Part shown: piece by piece, positions 8,001-16,684 of the stretch
How positions within the stretch are numbered: position 1 is the first letter of the stretch
How the letters are laid out: each line of letters begins with the position of its first letter
Assembly: GCF_002743335.1 (NCBI RefSeq)
Contig: NZ_PDZB01000004.1
Span: 1 to 64,000 of the forward strand
Source: Sporosarcina sp. P32b
GTDB lineage: Bacteria; Bacillota; Bacilli; Bacillales_A; Planococcaceae
DNA: 64,000 nt
Direction of reading: 5' to 3'
Position numbers and translations under genes: made by a program
Notes under the pieces: generated by a model
The model's input: the letters and a program-made list of their open reading frames with translations, nothing else
What the model was told of the DNA's origin: nothing
Database searches by the model: none

Positions 8001-9323
8001 CTACTTGATATTTAGTAAATTCGGTAAAAATGTAGAGATCTGTGGAATATACGTAATGAGTAACAAAATAATGACGGAGGAGACAACGAAAGGCAAAACT
8101 CCTTTCGATATTTGCCCTATTGAAGTATTCGATATGCCCGCGGCTACGAATAAATTGAGGCCAACCGGCGGAGTGAAAAGTCCAATGGCTAAGTTGACTG
8201 TCATGAAAACACCGAATACAGTTGGATCAACATCGAACAGTAGCACAATTGGCAATAAGATCGGAATGAAAATATAGTAGGCAGAAATTGCATCGATAAA
8301 CATGCCCGCAATTAATAGAATAATATTGATCAACAATAAGATAATGATTTTATTTCCTGAAATACTTAACATCACATCTGAAATCTGCGTAGCAATTTGC
8401 TCGGTCGTGATGATGTATGCATAGACACTCGCCGCACTGACGATAAACATGACGACTGCCGTCTGAATACCTGCAGCTACTAAAATGTCGTATAGCTTTT
8501 TCAATGTCAGTTCGCGATAGATGAAAAAGCCGATGAACAGACTATAGAATACCGCCACTACTGCAGCTTCTGTAGGTGTAAAGAATCCACCGTAAATACC
8601 ACCTAAAATAATAACAGGAATCAATAAGCCCCAAATTGCATTGCCGAGAGCTTTAAAACGTTCCGCACTTGTTGCAGGTTCCACTATGTACTGTTGTGAT
8701 ATCGGGCCCTCACGTTTTTCTTGTCGATACCTAACGAACATGGCGGCTACAATAAATCCAACACCCAATAGCAATCCAGGAATGACTCCTGCCATGAACA
8801 TCCTTCCGATTGAAACCGGAATCTGATCACCCGCCACTACAGCAAAGACAATAAACGCAATACTAGGTGGAATGATGATACCGATTGCTCCAGAACTTGC
8901 CACCAAACCTGCCGCAGTTTCCGTCTTGTAACCGTTCTTCACCATACCCGGAATTAAAATACCGCCAATCGCAGCAACTGTTGCAGGGCCTGACCCTGAA
9001 ATGGCTGCAAAGAAAATTGCCGTCATAACGGTTACAAAAATAATCCCGCTTTTGCGGTGCCCAACTAACGCCTGGGCAAAATCAATTAGTCTTTTTGAAA
9101 TTCCCGCATGCTCCATTATGACTCCTGCTAATATGAAGAACGGAATCGCAAGCAACGTAAATTTCGCTACGCTCGTATACATGATATCTGCAACCAATTC
9201 CAAACCAAACAATCCACTGCCTGTAAATAGCACCACAATGGAAGAGACGGCTAAAGCCACAGCAATTGGCATTCGAAGCATGACTAAAATAAAAAATACG
9301 CCGAATAAAATGATTGCTGTCAT
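8001..9323 (-). CDS. dctM: TRAP transporter large permease subunit
   Basis: A DctM-type protein of 440 residues with about twelve to thirteen hydrophobic segments. The GSGPATVAAIGGILIPGM stretch near residue 110 and the FTPPVGLNLFVAAGI stretch near residue 385 are typical of the family. It forms the sodium-coupled channel of a tripartite ATP-independent periplasmic transporter for organic acids. Its ATG overlaps the dctQ stop codon by four bases. Substrate inferred only from context: probably a carboxylate that is later CoA-activated. Confidence 0.92.
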   Translation of the reverse strand: MTAIILFGVFFILVMLRMPIAVALAVSSIVVLFTGSGLFGLELVADIMYTSVAKFTLLAIPFFILAGVIMEHAGISKRLIDFAQALVGHRKSGIIFVTVMTAIFFAAISGSGPATVAAIGGILIPGMVKNGYKTETAAGLVASSGAIGIIIPPSIAFIVFAVVAGDQIPVSIGRMFMAGVIPGLLLGVGFIVAAMFVRYRQEKREGPISQQYIVEPATSAERFKALGNAIWGLLIPVIILGGIYGGFFTPTEAAVVAVFYSLFIGFFIYRELTLKKLYDILVAAGIQTAVVMFIVSAASVYAYIITTEQIATQISDVMLSISGNKIIILLLINIILLIAGMFIDAISAYYIFIPILLPIVLLFDVDPTVFGVFMTVNLAIGLFTPPVGLNLFVAAGISNTSIGQISKGVLPFVVSSVIILLLITYIPQISTFLPNLLNIK

Positions 9324-9805
9324 ATTGGCTGCTCTCCCTTCCCATTTTGCTGTCGGAATTCAACAATTGTTACTTGGATGGAACGAATTAAACAAAACAG
9401 TGCACCAATTGGCATCGACATCGAGAACCACCATTGTGGCCAACCAAGCGAAGGTGTTTTCTGTCCCATATCCATCTGATACTGCACCATCTTCAAACCA
9501 AAATATAAAAGAATAAAAAATAATAGCATCATCATCAATCCAACCAAAATCGTAATTATATTCTTCAGCAACAGATTGCCTTTATCATAAATCAGAGTAA
9601 AGCCAAGGTGTGCGTACTTACGCACACCAATGGCTGTTCCGACAAATGTTAACATCACAAATAAATTAACTGTAATTTCTTCTGTGAAAGAAAATGAATA
9701 ATTGGCAAATCCTCTGGATAGCACGTTGACGAATGCAATGGTGGACATGATGGACAGTACAATTACGACAATCCATTCTTCTACCCTATTGAATATCTTT
9801 CCCAT
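9320..9805 (-). CDS. dctQ: TRAP transporter small permease subunit
   Basis: A DctQ-type protein of 161 residues with four hydrophobic segments (about residues 10-30, 45-62, 85-108, 128-148), the standard size and topology. It pairs with DctM in the membrane. The ATG follows GGAGGGTGG. It lies between dctP and dctM with a short gap and an overlap, which supports a single transcript. Confidence 0.9.
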   Translation of the reverse strand: MGKIFNRVEEWIVVIVLSIMSTIAFVNVLSRGFANYSFSFTEEITVNLFVMLTFVGTAIGVRKYAHLGFTLIYDKGNLLLKNIITILVGLMMMLLFFILLYFGLKMVQYQMDMGQKTPSLGWPQWWFSMSMPIGALFCLIRSIQVTIVEFRQQNGKGEQPI

Positions 9806-9823
9806 ACATCCACCCTCCAGTTC

Positions 9824-10858
9824 TTATTGGTCTTGGAACTTGTCTAATAGATCCTTGCCCCAGATATCTTCATACTTTTCATAAACCGGTTGTACCGCTT
9901 CTGTAAACTCCGCTAATTCTTCGTCTGTTGGTGCGTAGAACTGCATACCCGCATCTTTCAACTCAGCGATTTGTTTCTCTTCCTTTTCACGTGCCATTTC
10001 TACTTGATACTCAGCCGCTTCTTTACCTAGCTTCTTCACAAGCTTTTGGTCTTCTTCACTCATCGAATCAAACAACTTCTTATTGATGCCCAATACGAGT
10101 GGATCATAGGAATAGTTCCACGTCGTTAAGTAGTCTTGGACTTCATTCAACTTAGATGAATGAATCACATCGATCGGATTTTCTTGACCGTCAATCGTAC
10201 CTTGTTGTAGAGATGTAAAGACTTCAGAGAACGCCATTGTCGTTGGATCTGCACCTAGTGCACGGTACAAGTCTGTATACATCGTAATTCCAGGAATACG
10301 TATTTTCAGGCCTTTCATATCTGCAGGTGACTTGATTTCCTTTTTACTGTTTGTGATCTGACGGAAACCATTCTCGCCGAATCCAAGTAATTCTACGTTC
10401 TTTTCATTAAGGATTTCTGCGAGTGCTTCTCCACCTGCTCCATCAAATACTTTGTCTACTCCGTCTTTATCTTTAAATAGGAATGGCGCACTCGCTACAC
10501 CAAAGCGATCATCTAAAATCGAGTAAATAATAGTAGAGTGAAGGCTCAAGTCGGTCTGCCCTTTTGTCAGAAGCTCTACACCTTTTCCTTGATCGCCATT
10601 TGATAATTGTTCATTCGGAAACACTTCAATATTAATACGACCATCCGTTTGTTCTTTCAAGTCCTGCGCTAACTTGTCTGCAGCCTGAAACCAAGTAGAC
10701 GAATCATTAACCGTGACAGACATTTTCAGATCATAGGATTTTCCTTCTGACTCTCCCGCCCCGTCCGTTGTTTCTTCTTTGTCTGACGAGCAAGCTGCCA
10801 ACATCAGCATGGCAGATAAACCAATTGCGCTTAACACACTCTTTTTCTTCATTTTCAT
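9824..10858 (-). CDS. dctP: TRAP transporter solute-binding lipoprotein
   Basis: A DctP-type binding protein of 344 residues. The N-terminus has a lysine-rich start, a hydrophobic core and the lipobox LAAC, predicting lipid anchoring on the outer face of the membrane. The G-x-x-G-F-R-Q-I-T segment and the later MKGLKIRIPG segment carry the conserved arginine region that usually pairs with the carboxylate of the ligand. The start at 10858 is chosen because GGGGGGAAC is correctly placed; the longer frame begins without a site. First gene of the operon, with a gap of about 250 bases upstream in which I could not call a promoter with certainty. Confidence 0.9.
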   Translation of the reverse strand: MKMKKKSVLSAIGLSAMLMLAACSSDKEETTDGAGESEGKSYDLKMSVTVNDSSTWFQAADKLAQDLKEQTDGRINIEVFPNEQLSNGDQGKGVELLTKGQTDLSLHSTIIYSILDDRFGVASAPFLFKDKDGVDKVFDGAGGEALAEILNEKNVELLGFGENGFRQITNSKKEIKSPADMKGLKIRIPGITMYTDLYRALGADPTTMAFSEVFTSLQQGTIDGQENPIDVIHSSKLNEVQDYLTTWNYSYDPLVLGINKKLFDSMSEEDQKLVKKLGKEAAEYQVEMAREKEEKQIAELKDAGMQFYAPTDEELAEFTEAVQPVYEKYEDIWGKDLLDKFQDQ

Positions 10859-11093
10859 TTGTTGTTCCCCCCAGTTTTTTTCAAAAGTCATCTAGATACT
10901 TATTGTTAAAAAAGAGTATCTATTCAAAACATTTTGTTAGTGTATATAATTCTAATAGTCTGACAGTTTAATTCATATAGACTTTAGCACAATGATATAT
11001 AGGAAAACACTTCTATTTTTTGTGTCAATGTCTAGTTTCTATAGTAAAGCTTCTTTTTGTCACCTTCTATTATACTAAAATCATTAGAACGCG

Positions 11094-11125
11094 AAAAAGA
11101 GGAGCAATTTATTGCTCCTCTTTTT
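11094..11125 (-). terminator. Bidirectional-looking terminator after the yibE/F pair
   Basis: A perfect hairpin, AGAGGAGCAAT / ATTGCTCCTCT, has A and T runs on either side. It overlaps the last codons and the stop of the downstream YibE/F gene on the minus strand and isolates this transcript from the TRAP operon. Confidence 0.85.
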
Positions 11126-11897
11126 GTATTTTATTGAACTTTTCCCTAGCTCTCACTAAGTAATACGCATTGATCCAAGATGCAATTGGTATCACTAGCG
11201 CTATGCCAAGTCCCGCGCAAAGTATTAAGATCATTTCCGAACTGAATATCTTTGAATTGACGATATCCCCAATGGAATAGTGCAAATCCTTGAACCAAAT
11301 GAGCAATGCCAAATATCCCCCAAAGAAAGCAAAGAATAAGGTATTCGTATCGGTTCCTAAAATATCTCGTCCAATGCTGACGCCTGACTTGAACAATTCC
11401 TTCTTGCTTAAGCTAGGTGTATGCTTAAATACTTCATGCATGGTCGTAGCGATTGATATAGCGACGTCCATGATCGCGCCAATGGTACTCATTATAATGA
11501 CAGAAGCACCTATTTTTATGAAGTCTACACCGATATAGAGAGACATACCTGCGATTGCCTCTTCTTCTTCTTCGCCAAATCCTTGAATCATAAGCTTTTG
11601 GGATACTACTACAATGAAAAACAATAATATACTAATGGTAATCATCGTTGCGATAAATGCTATTACCGTTTTACTGTTCACTTCATTAATATAAAACAAG
11701 CTGACGCAACCAATCACGATACAAGCAATAAATGTTATTAAGATAGGATTAGCGTTTGGATCCAACATAAAAAACATCGTGAAGAAGACCACACCAAAAT
11801 TGAAAAACAGCGAAATGAATGATCTTGCTCCACTTTTCCCACCAACCCAGATCATCAATACGAGTAAAATAACCGCAAGCCATACGAGTACATTCAT
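11109..11897 (-). CDS. YibE/F-like membrane protein
   Basis: An integral membrane protein of 262 residues with about seven hydrophobic segments. It shares with its neighbour the segment GAIMDVAISIATTMHEV near residue 140 and SIGRDILGTDTNTLFFAF near 175, hallmarks of the YibE/F family. Function of the family is unknown; transport is often suggested. The ATG overlaps the stop codon of the upstream paralogue by four bases, so the two are co-translated and probably form a heteromeric membrane complex. Confidence 0.8.
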   Translation of the reverse strand: MNVLVWLAVILLVLMIWVGGKSGARSFISLFFNFGVVFFTMFFMLDPNANPILITFIACIVIGCVSLFYINEVNSKTVIAFIATMITISILLFFIVVVSQKLMIQGFGEEEEEAIAGMSLYIGVDFIKIGASVIIMSTIGAIMDVAISIATTMHEVFKHTPSLSKKELFKSGVSIGRDILGTDTNTLFFAFFGGYLALLIWFKDLHYSIGDIVNSKIFSSEMILILCAGLGIALVIPIASWINAYYLVRAREKFNKIQKEEQ

Positions 11898-13015
11898 ATT
11901 CTCGCCCTCTTTCGTTCAATGAAGAAGATGGCTGTATAGAGTCCTATGGGGATAGTCAAGACGATTCCAATCCCACCAGCTAAAGCGCGCGCTAATTCCA
12001 ATGATAGATTCATCGAAAGTGCAAATCCTACAGGAGAAGCGTTTTTCAAATAGAGGATCAGCATGGGAATAGATCCACTTATATATGCGAAAAACAGAAT
12101 GCTTGTAATGGTACCCATAATGTCTTTACCAATGTCTATGCCAGATGCTCTTAGCGCTTTAACGGATATAGTGTGATCTCTTTCATATAATGCAAACATC
12201 GAAGACGACATCGTAATAGCCACATCCATAATGGCCCCGAGCGATCCAATAAACAACCCTGCCATGAAGATGGTGTGATAAGGACGCGTCAAAAACTGCA
12301 TTTCCTCATAACGCAAACCATTCCCTGAAGTAATCCAGATGACAAGAGATGTGATGGAAAGAGATACGACTGTTGCGACTAGCGTAGCCACAATGGCGGC
12401 ATAGGTTTTTTCAGTGCGGCCGCTAACTAGCAGAAGCGAAATCGTTGTGAATAGCAGAATGCAGATTCCGCAAACTACAAGTAAACTGACCCCATAATAT
12501 TTCACATAAATATCTAAAGCGAATGATAGTACCATGACGTTAATCACAAAACCTACTATAGCTAATAGCCCTTGCTTATGACCGACAATTAATAGTGTAA
12601 AGACGAAGATCCACGCAACGATCAATACGTACTTATCACGTTTTACGTCAGTGACACTTCCCATCAATTGTTCACCAGCATTAGAATCAATGGAGACAAA
12701 TACCTCATTTCCTATACGGTACTGCTGATCGTATGCTCCGGAAGAGGAATACTCATTGACCAACTGGACTTCTCGACCTTTTTCTTCTCCGTTCATGATC
12801 TTAGCTACGATTTTCTGGACAAATAGCTTATCTTCATTACCATGCATATCTGTTACGTCGGTTTCTTCCTCTATTGTTGTATCGATCACCTGAGCGATCG
12901 GCCGATCATAAAATGAATGATTTTGATTTACAAATGCAATGGAACCAATACAGCAAATTGCTACGGTCAAAAACAGGATCCATTGCCATGTTGTGATTTT
13001 TCGGATTCTATTCAA
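11894..13015 (-). CDS. YibE/F-like membrane protein with extracytoplasmic domain
   Basis: About 373 residues. One N-terminal membrane segment (about residues 8-25) is followed by an extracytoplasmic beta-rich region to about residue 120 and then seven or eight membrane segments. The conserved GAIMDVAITMSSSMFAL and IGKDIMGTITSILFFAY segments mark the YibE/F family and match those in the shorter downstream paralogue. The TTG start at 13015 is chosen because AGGAGGA lies five bases upstream; the longer frame has no site. The function is not established. Confidence 0.8.
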   Translation of the reverse strand: MNRIRKITTWQWILFLTVAICCIGSIAFVNQNHSFYDRPIAQVIDTTIEEETDVTDMHGNEDKLFVQKIVAKIMNGEEKGREVQLVNEYSSSGAYDQQYRIGNEVFVSIDSNAGEQLMGSVTDVKRDKYVLIVAWIFVFTLLIVGHKQGLLAIVGFVINVMVLSFALDIYVKYYGVSLLVVCGICILLFTTISLLLVSGRTEKTYAAIVATLVATVVSLSITSLVIWITSGNGLRYEEMQFLTRPYHTIFMAGLFIGSLGAIMDVAITMSSSMFALYERDHTISVKALRASGIDIGKDIMGTITSILFFAYISGSIPMLILYLKNASPVGFALSMNLSLELARALAGGIGIVLTIPIGLYTAIFFIERKRARI

Positions 13016-13118
13016 AACAATCCTCCTGACACTCTTAGGATAAGACACAGCTTAATCCTACCACGAATTAGACCTGGAATTGAAAAAAACCTGTCTCCAC
13101 ATCCAATGAGAAAAGCTC

Positions 13119-13138
13119 CGTTTCCACACTAGGAAACG
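13119..13138 (-). terminator. Weak terminator after the CdaR-type gene
   Basis: The hairpin CGTTTCC / GGAAACG is followed on the minus strand by GAGCTTTTC. It lies 15 bases after the regulator stop codon. The T run is short, so termination may be partial. Confidence 0.45.
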
Positions 13139-13152
13139 AAGCAATTGATCAC

Positions 13153-14268
13153 TTATTCCTGGCTAAACGACGGCTCTTCCATTAAACGCAATGACAAGTA
13201 TAGCAAAAAAACGTCATGCGTATTGGAAACAGATAATCCGGTTAACTGCTCGACCTTTTGCAGGCGGTAAGACAATGTATTTTTATGGATATGCAGACGT
13301 TGCGCGGTATTTTGCATCGACTGATTCTCTTCGAACCATACCGTCAAATTATTCAGCAAGTCTTTATGATCTTCTAGTGGCGCAACTGTGCGCTTAAGGA
13401 ATTCCTGCTTAACCGTGTCCGGAATACTTTGCAAAATAATTTCAAGACGCAGTTCATGCTCAAAGACAATATCCCCAGATTCCTTCGCAGCATTGACCGC
13501 ACGTTCTGCCTGCGCGAATGATTTAGCTAAGTCGAAATAGCGCGCTGATGCACCTATACCTGCGACGACTTGTACTTTCTTGCGCCGTTTTATATGAAGC
13601 AATAGAAACTCTAACTCGTTTTTCACTGTTTCCTGATTCATTTCAGGTAATAATAGCAAGATTTTATTTTGCGCCCAGCGGATCATCTTCATGGAAGGAT
13701 GGATGTTTTGAATCGATGCGAACGTCTCTATTTCCTCAACGGAGAACTGTTCCAATAAATCTAACACTTCCAAAACCACCACTTGACTGTAAAGTGTCAC
13801 GTCGATTCCGAGCAGCGTCCCTCGTTCCATAAACCGTTCATCTTTCTTTGATCCTGTTAGCCAGTCAAAGACGAAGAACTCTACATCACGTACTTTTTCA
13901 TCCTTCTGCTTTCGTTTCAGTGAATCTTGAATGAACAGTTCCGCTACGCGTAAGATCAGTTGAGCCTGCGGATGAATCACGTCTGGATCACCCGTCACGC
14001 CAAGTACGGCAATCGGTTCTTCTTCAATAATGATTGGCAAGACAATTCCCCTACGGACACCTTGCAGACGCTCTACTTCTTCGTCTCCCATACGGAGCAT
14101 CGTTTTCTGGCGCGTACTTAACAGTGCACCTTCATGGAATTGATTGATTCGATCCGGTTCTGTACTCGCTTGAATGAAGCCCCTTCGATCCGTTAAAATC
14201 ACTTGTTGCTGTATCAGCTTCGATAATTCCGTTACTATTTCATGTCCTAATGTATCAAATTGAAACAC
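13153..14268 (-). CDS. CdaR/PucR-family transcriptional regulator
   Basis: About 371 residues. An N-terminal sugar-diacid-recognition-type sensor region (about residues 1-130, including QQQVILTDRRGFIQAS) is followed by a GGDEF-like middle region and a C-terminal PucR-type helix-turn-helix (AQRLHIHKNTLSYRLQKVEQLTG, about 318-340). Relatives activate genes for glycerate, glucarate or purine-derivative use in response to a small ligand. The GTG at 14268 has GAGGTGA eight bases ahead; a GTG nine bases upstream is too close to it. Target genes are unknown; the TRAP operon 2.3 kb downstream is one candidate. Confidence 0.85.
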   Translation of the reverse strand: MFQFDTLGHEIVTELSKLIQQQVILTDRRGFIQASTEPDRINQFHEGALLSTRQKTMLRMGDEEVERLQGVRRGIVLPIIIEEEPIAVLGVTGDPDVIHPQAQLILRVAELFIQDSLKRKQKDEKVRDVEFFVFDWLTGSKKDERFMERGTLLGIDVTLYSQVVVLEVLDLLEQFSVEEIETFASIQNIHPSMKMIRWAQNKILLLLPEMNQETVKNELEFLLLHIKRRKKVQVVAGIGASARYFDLAKSFAQAERAVNAAKESGDIVFEHELRLEIILQSIPDTVKQEFLKRTVAPLEDHKDLLNNLTVWFEENQSMQNTAQRLHIHKNTLSYRLQKVEQLTGLSVSNTHDVFLLYLSLRLMEEPSFSQE

Positions 14269-14343
14269 CTGTCTCACCTCGGATGGAAACTGCTAGTAAT
14301 ACTTAGTTTACGCCACTTCAGTTTCCACTACAATAGAGGAGAT

Positions 14344-15618
14344 TCAGCTAAGTCGGACTTCCGGAATTCCACTGCTCCATGCCTTTATGAGCAGCTGCAA
14401 TAGTTCTGCTGTTTCAATGGTTGTAGACTTCTCTAGCGTGACAGATCCGCCTTGATCGGTATGGCGCTGTTCTGCAGTTATTCGGTCAATCATCGCATTT
14501 TGTTGTTGTTTTGTCGCCTGATTTATCGAACGATGCATAACCGAAGCCGCTTTGCGCAAAGGTATTTGCATTCCACTTTGACTAGATGCGTTCTCCAAGT
14601 ACCGATTAATTTCTGCAGCTACTTCTTCAATAAACAGAATGGCCTTCTCTGAATGTAAACCAATTTGCTGGTCGGCTATAGCGGCTTCCCAGCCTGCCAC
14701 TTCAATTTTTATAGTATGCCCCCATATACTTTCAATGCCGTTTAGTAAACGTACAAGTATGGTACAAGTACGTGCCAACTCTGTTTCCTGCATTACGTAC
14801 GGTAATTGAATATACGAGTATAACACTGCTTTTTCCTGTCGCTCTTTATCGGGAAAATGTACTACAATTCCTTCACTTCCAAGCAGCCGTTTCATCAAAC
14901 CAATGGCTGAGACTTTTTTATGAGTAATAGAGGAGCTGCCGATGGTTTGAGAATACCTTTCACTGTTAAAGTCTCCAAGGGAACATCCCAGACTGCGTTC
15001 TACTTGTTCAGCATCAAATAAACGCCAAGAGCCGCACGCTTTTACTTGTTCCATAAAATAGTCAGGTATACGTATATGCTTTTCTTTTACCTTACTTAAT
15101 AAAAATGATTCAATTCTATTGTCAGCAATATCCATAGTATATTGCTGTACTCTCGTCTTTCGCTGATAAAACGTCTTACCAAAGAACGACATAATTTCTG
15201 CTGGTAAAGTCACATAGCCATGGCTCAGTATCCAATATGCTTCCTGTACTTTCTGCAAGCGACGGACAGTTTCATTTTGCATCGCAGCCATTGCAATGAG
15301 CATCAGCCGTTCCTGCGGCAGTCCTATCCGCTGGTTATAATGATCGGATGTTACAAATTCATTCATATATTGCTGCAATTGTGCAGAAGGTATCAATCGG
15401 TCGCGTTCAGCTACGATCTGTAAGCCGAGCCATTTAATTTCACTTGCCGAATAGTTATTGATCCATTGACCGTATAATCCGTCTTGTAACAGCTTCCGTA
15501 CCACTTGATGAAATCCTGAATACACGGGTCTACCACGCCGTTGTTCTGCCTGTTTATACAATACCTGCAGTAGCGCATGTTCATGTATTCGTTCCTTTGT
15601 CTGTTCAAATACTCTCAT
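14344..15618 (-). CDS. Degenerate ribonucleotide reductase alpha-subunit-like protein under cobalamin riboswitch control
   Basis: A 424-residue protein. Several segments align with class I ribonucleotide reductase large subunits: QERLMLIAMAAMQNE near residue 107, WILSHGYVTLPAEIMSFFGK near 130, IPDYFMEQVKACGSWRLFDA near 187, and a C-terminal LLQLLIKAWSSGIPEVRLS like the usual end of the catalytic barrel. The stretches carrying the redox cysteine, the GGGxG loop and the Asn-Leu-Cys-x-Glu active site are missing or replaced, and the protein is far shorter than a functional alpha subunit (usually over 700). I infer a pseudoenzyme or decayed paralogue. The start at 15618 follows AAAGGAG; the frame upstream runs through the riboswitch and is not coding. 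No beta subunit is adjacent. Confidence 0.6.
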   Translation of the reverse strand: MRVFEQTKERIHEHALLQVLYKQAEQRRGRPVYSGFHQVVRKLLQDGLYGQWINNYSASEIKWLGLQIVAERDRLIPSAQLQQYMNEFVTSDHYNQRIGLPQERLMLIAMAAMQNETVRRLQKVQEAYWILSHGYVTLPAEIMSFFGKTFYQRKTRVQQYTMDIADNRIESFLLSKVKEKHIRIPDYFMEQVKACGSWRLFDAEQVERSLGCSLGDFNSERYSQTIGSSSITHKKVSAIGLMKRLLGSEGIVVHFPDKERQEKAVLYSYIQLPYVMQETELARTCTILVRLLNGIESIWGHTIKIEVAGWEAAIADQQIGLHSEKAILFIEEVAAEINRYLENASSQSGMQIPLRKAASVMHRSINQATKQQQNAMIDRITAEQRHTDQGGSVTLEKSTTIETAELLQLLIKAWSSGIPEVRLS

Positions 15619-15643
15619 GTCGTAGTCTCCTTTCGTAAACAAC

Positions 15644-15680
15644 AAAAAACAATCATTCCGCCTCTTCGGCAAGATGATTG
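15644..15680 (-). terminator. Riboswitch expression platform: intrinsic terminator
   Basis: On the minus strand the arms CAATCAT.TTGCC and GGCGG.ATGATTG form a hairpin followed by TTTTTTG, ending about 25 bases before the start codon at 15618. The cobalamin riboswitch lies upstream on the same strand, so cobalamin binding probably favours this terminator and lowers expression. Confidence 0.85.
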
Positions 15681-15800
15681 CAATAGTTGTGAATGAGGAA
15701 ACAAATTCAGGCAACTTGAATAGACTCCATACAAAAATGCATAGATACAGATACCTTTTTTGCTTCCACTCCTCAACCCCCGAAGAAAGTGTCGCTTTGA

Positions 15801-15958
15801 CGATACGTGGCAGGTCTCCTGGCTTCACTTCATCCTTCCGCCAGTGCCTTCCCATGTCTCCATAGTGGCTAATTCTAGCGGTCGTCCGTGTGTACAGTTG
15901 CGGGGACAGCTCCGGTTTACGGATTCCCTTTTATACCTTGATAGGTACCAGCGCATCG
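15801..15958 (-). promoter_or_regulatory. Cobalamin (AdoCbl) riboswitch
   Basis: Read on the minus strand, all hallmark blocks are in order: a closing stem P1 (CGATGCG at the 5' end pairing with CGTATCG at the 3' end), AGGGAA, GCTGTCCCCGCAACTGTA, GCCACT, GGGAAGGC, and the B12 box AGCCAGGAGACCTGCC at about 15810-15824. It precedes an intrinsic terminator and the RNR-like gene, so it should repress that gene when adenosylcobalamin is plentiful. It does not drive the eut operon, which lies further upstream on the same strand and ends in its own terminator. Confidence 0.95.
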
Positions 15959-16050
15959 TGCAAACTCATTTATTTAATTGACTTCATTTTATCATGGATA
16001 ACATAGAGAGTGGTAGCGTTTGTTTTCAATGAGAACGAAGACATAACTAA

Positions 16051-16116
16051 ACAGGGTGCCTATGCAGAAAACTACTGTGCGTACATCCACAATCGTTTTT
16101 TTGCTAGGCACCCTGT
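16051..16116 (-). repeat. 66-bp element with perfect 12-bp terminal inverted repeats
   Basis: ACAGGGTGCCTA at 16051-16062 is repeated inverted at 16105-16116 around a 42-base spacer. It lies 20 bases after the stop codon of the small Cys protein gene on the minus strand, so it may serve as a long-loop terminator, but no T run follows. A miniature mobile element is the alternative; no target duplication was recognised. Confidence 0.55.
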
Positions 16117-16135
16117 ATCGAGCTTTCGTCATTAT

Positions 16136-16306
16136 TTACATTAGTTGTTGTTCGCATAAACAGCCACACTCCGCCAATCCTTGAACATATGCTTCTTCCC
16201 ATGTGATCCCGTGGATGAAACCATTCTCCGAGTAGCCTGTGATCAAATAGAACGTCTCGTTTTGCTCTGGTAATGATGAATTGCTTTGATAGGTGTTGTT
16301 ATTCAT
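16136..16306 (-). CDS. 56-aa Cys-containing small protein, unknown function
   Basis: A small gene with an excellent ribosome binding site (AGGAGGTAATTATT then ATG). The product is acidic and hydrophilic at the N-terminus (Asn/Ser/Gln-rich for about 16 residues), with a central YLITGYSENGFIHGITWEEA segment and a C-terminal Cys-Gly-Cys-Leu-Cys cluster at residues 48-52. No signal peptide or membrane segment. The clustered cysteines could bind metal or be modified; I found no adjacent modification enzyme, so a RiPP precursor role is not supported. It lies between the mdh end of the eut locus and the cobalamin riboswitch, with a cre-like site upstream. Confidence 0.65.
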   Translation of the reverse strand: MNNNTYQSNSSLPEQNETFYLITGYSENGFIHGITWEEAYVQGLAECGCLCEQQLM

Positions 16307-16400
16307 AATAATTACCTCCTGGATTTTGTATTTTTCATAGTATATGCCATGTCGGGGAATTAAAGAACATTTTCTAAGCTTCTATTAATAAAAGGCCGAT

Positions 16401-16414
16401 TGACAGCGCTTACA
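16401..16414 (-). promoter_or_regulatory. cre-like site upstream of the small Cys protein gene
   Basis: TGACAGCGCTTACA differs from the CcpA consensus TGWAARCGYTWNCW at one position. It lies about 95 bases upstream of the small gene start on the minus strand, where CcpA could affect its promoter. The rest of 16307-16641 is AT-rich, and I see no further gene or RNA in it. Confidence 0.4.
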
Positions 16415-16641
16415 TTTAGAGAGCGAAAGAAAAATAAATTCTATATATATTACCGAGCTAGTATAATAAGGCATACTCTATTATTCAGTTAATTCTGTTT
16501 ATTGTATCACGTAAATAAATAATTGTAAATAAATAAGCGATGATTTCCTATTAACTTTTGTTAGTTTTTAAAATCAACCTATAACTTCCCTATCATTCTT
16601 CGACTGAAATGCGCCTAAAAAATTTCTTTATATACAAAAAC

Positions 16642-16675
16642 ATCTCCCTAAGTCCACTTTACGACTTAGAGAGAT
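16642..16675 (-). terminator. Terminator of the eut-mdh operon
   Basis: On the minus strand ATCTCTCTAAGTC and GACTTAGGGAGAT form a hairpin followed by GTTTTTG, ten bases after the mdh stop codon. This marks the end of the microcompartment operon. Confidence 0.85.
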
Positions 16676-16684
16676 CAGTAGTTA

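Noticed and set aside
15619..15855. Upstream extension of the RNR-like frame
   Set aside because: It runs through the riboswitch and terminator and has no ribosome binding site; the ATG at 15618 has a good one.
16136..16306. RiPP precursor interpretation of the small Cys protein
   Set aside because: No modification enzyme, protease or exporter gene is adjacent; the cysteine cluster alone is insufficient.
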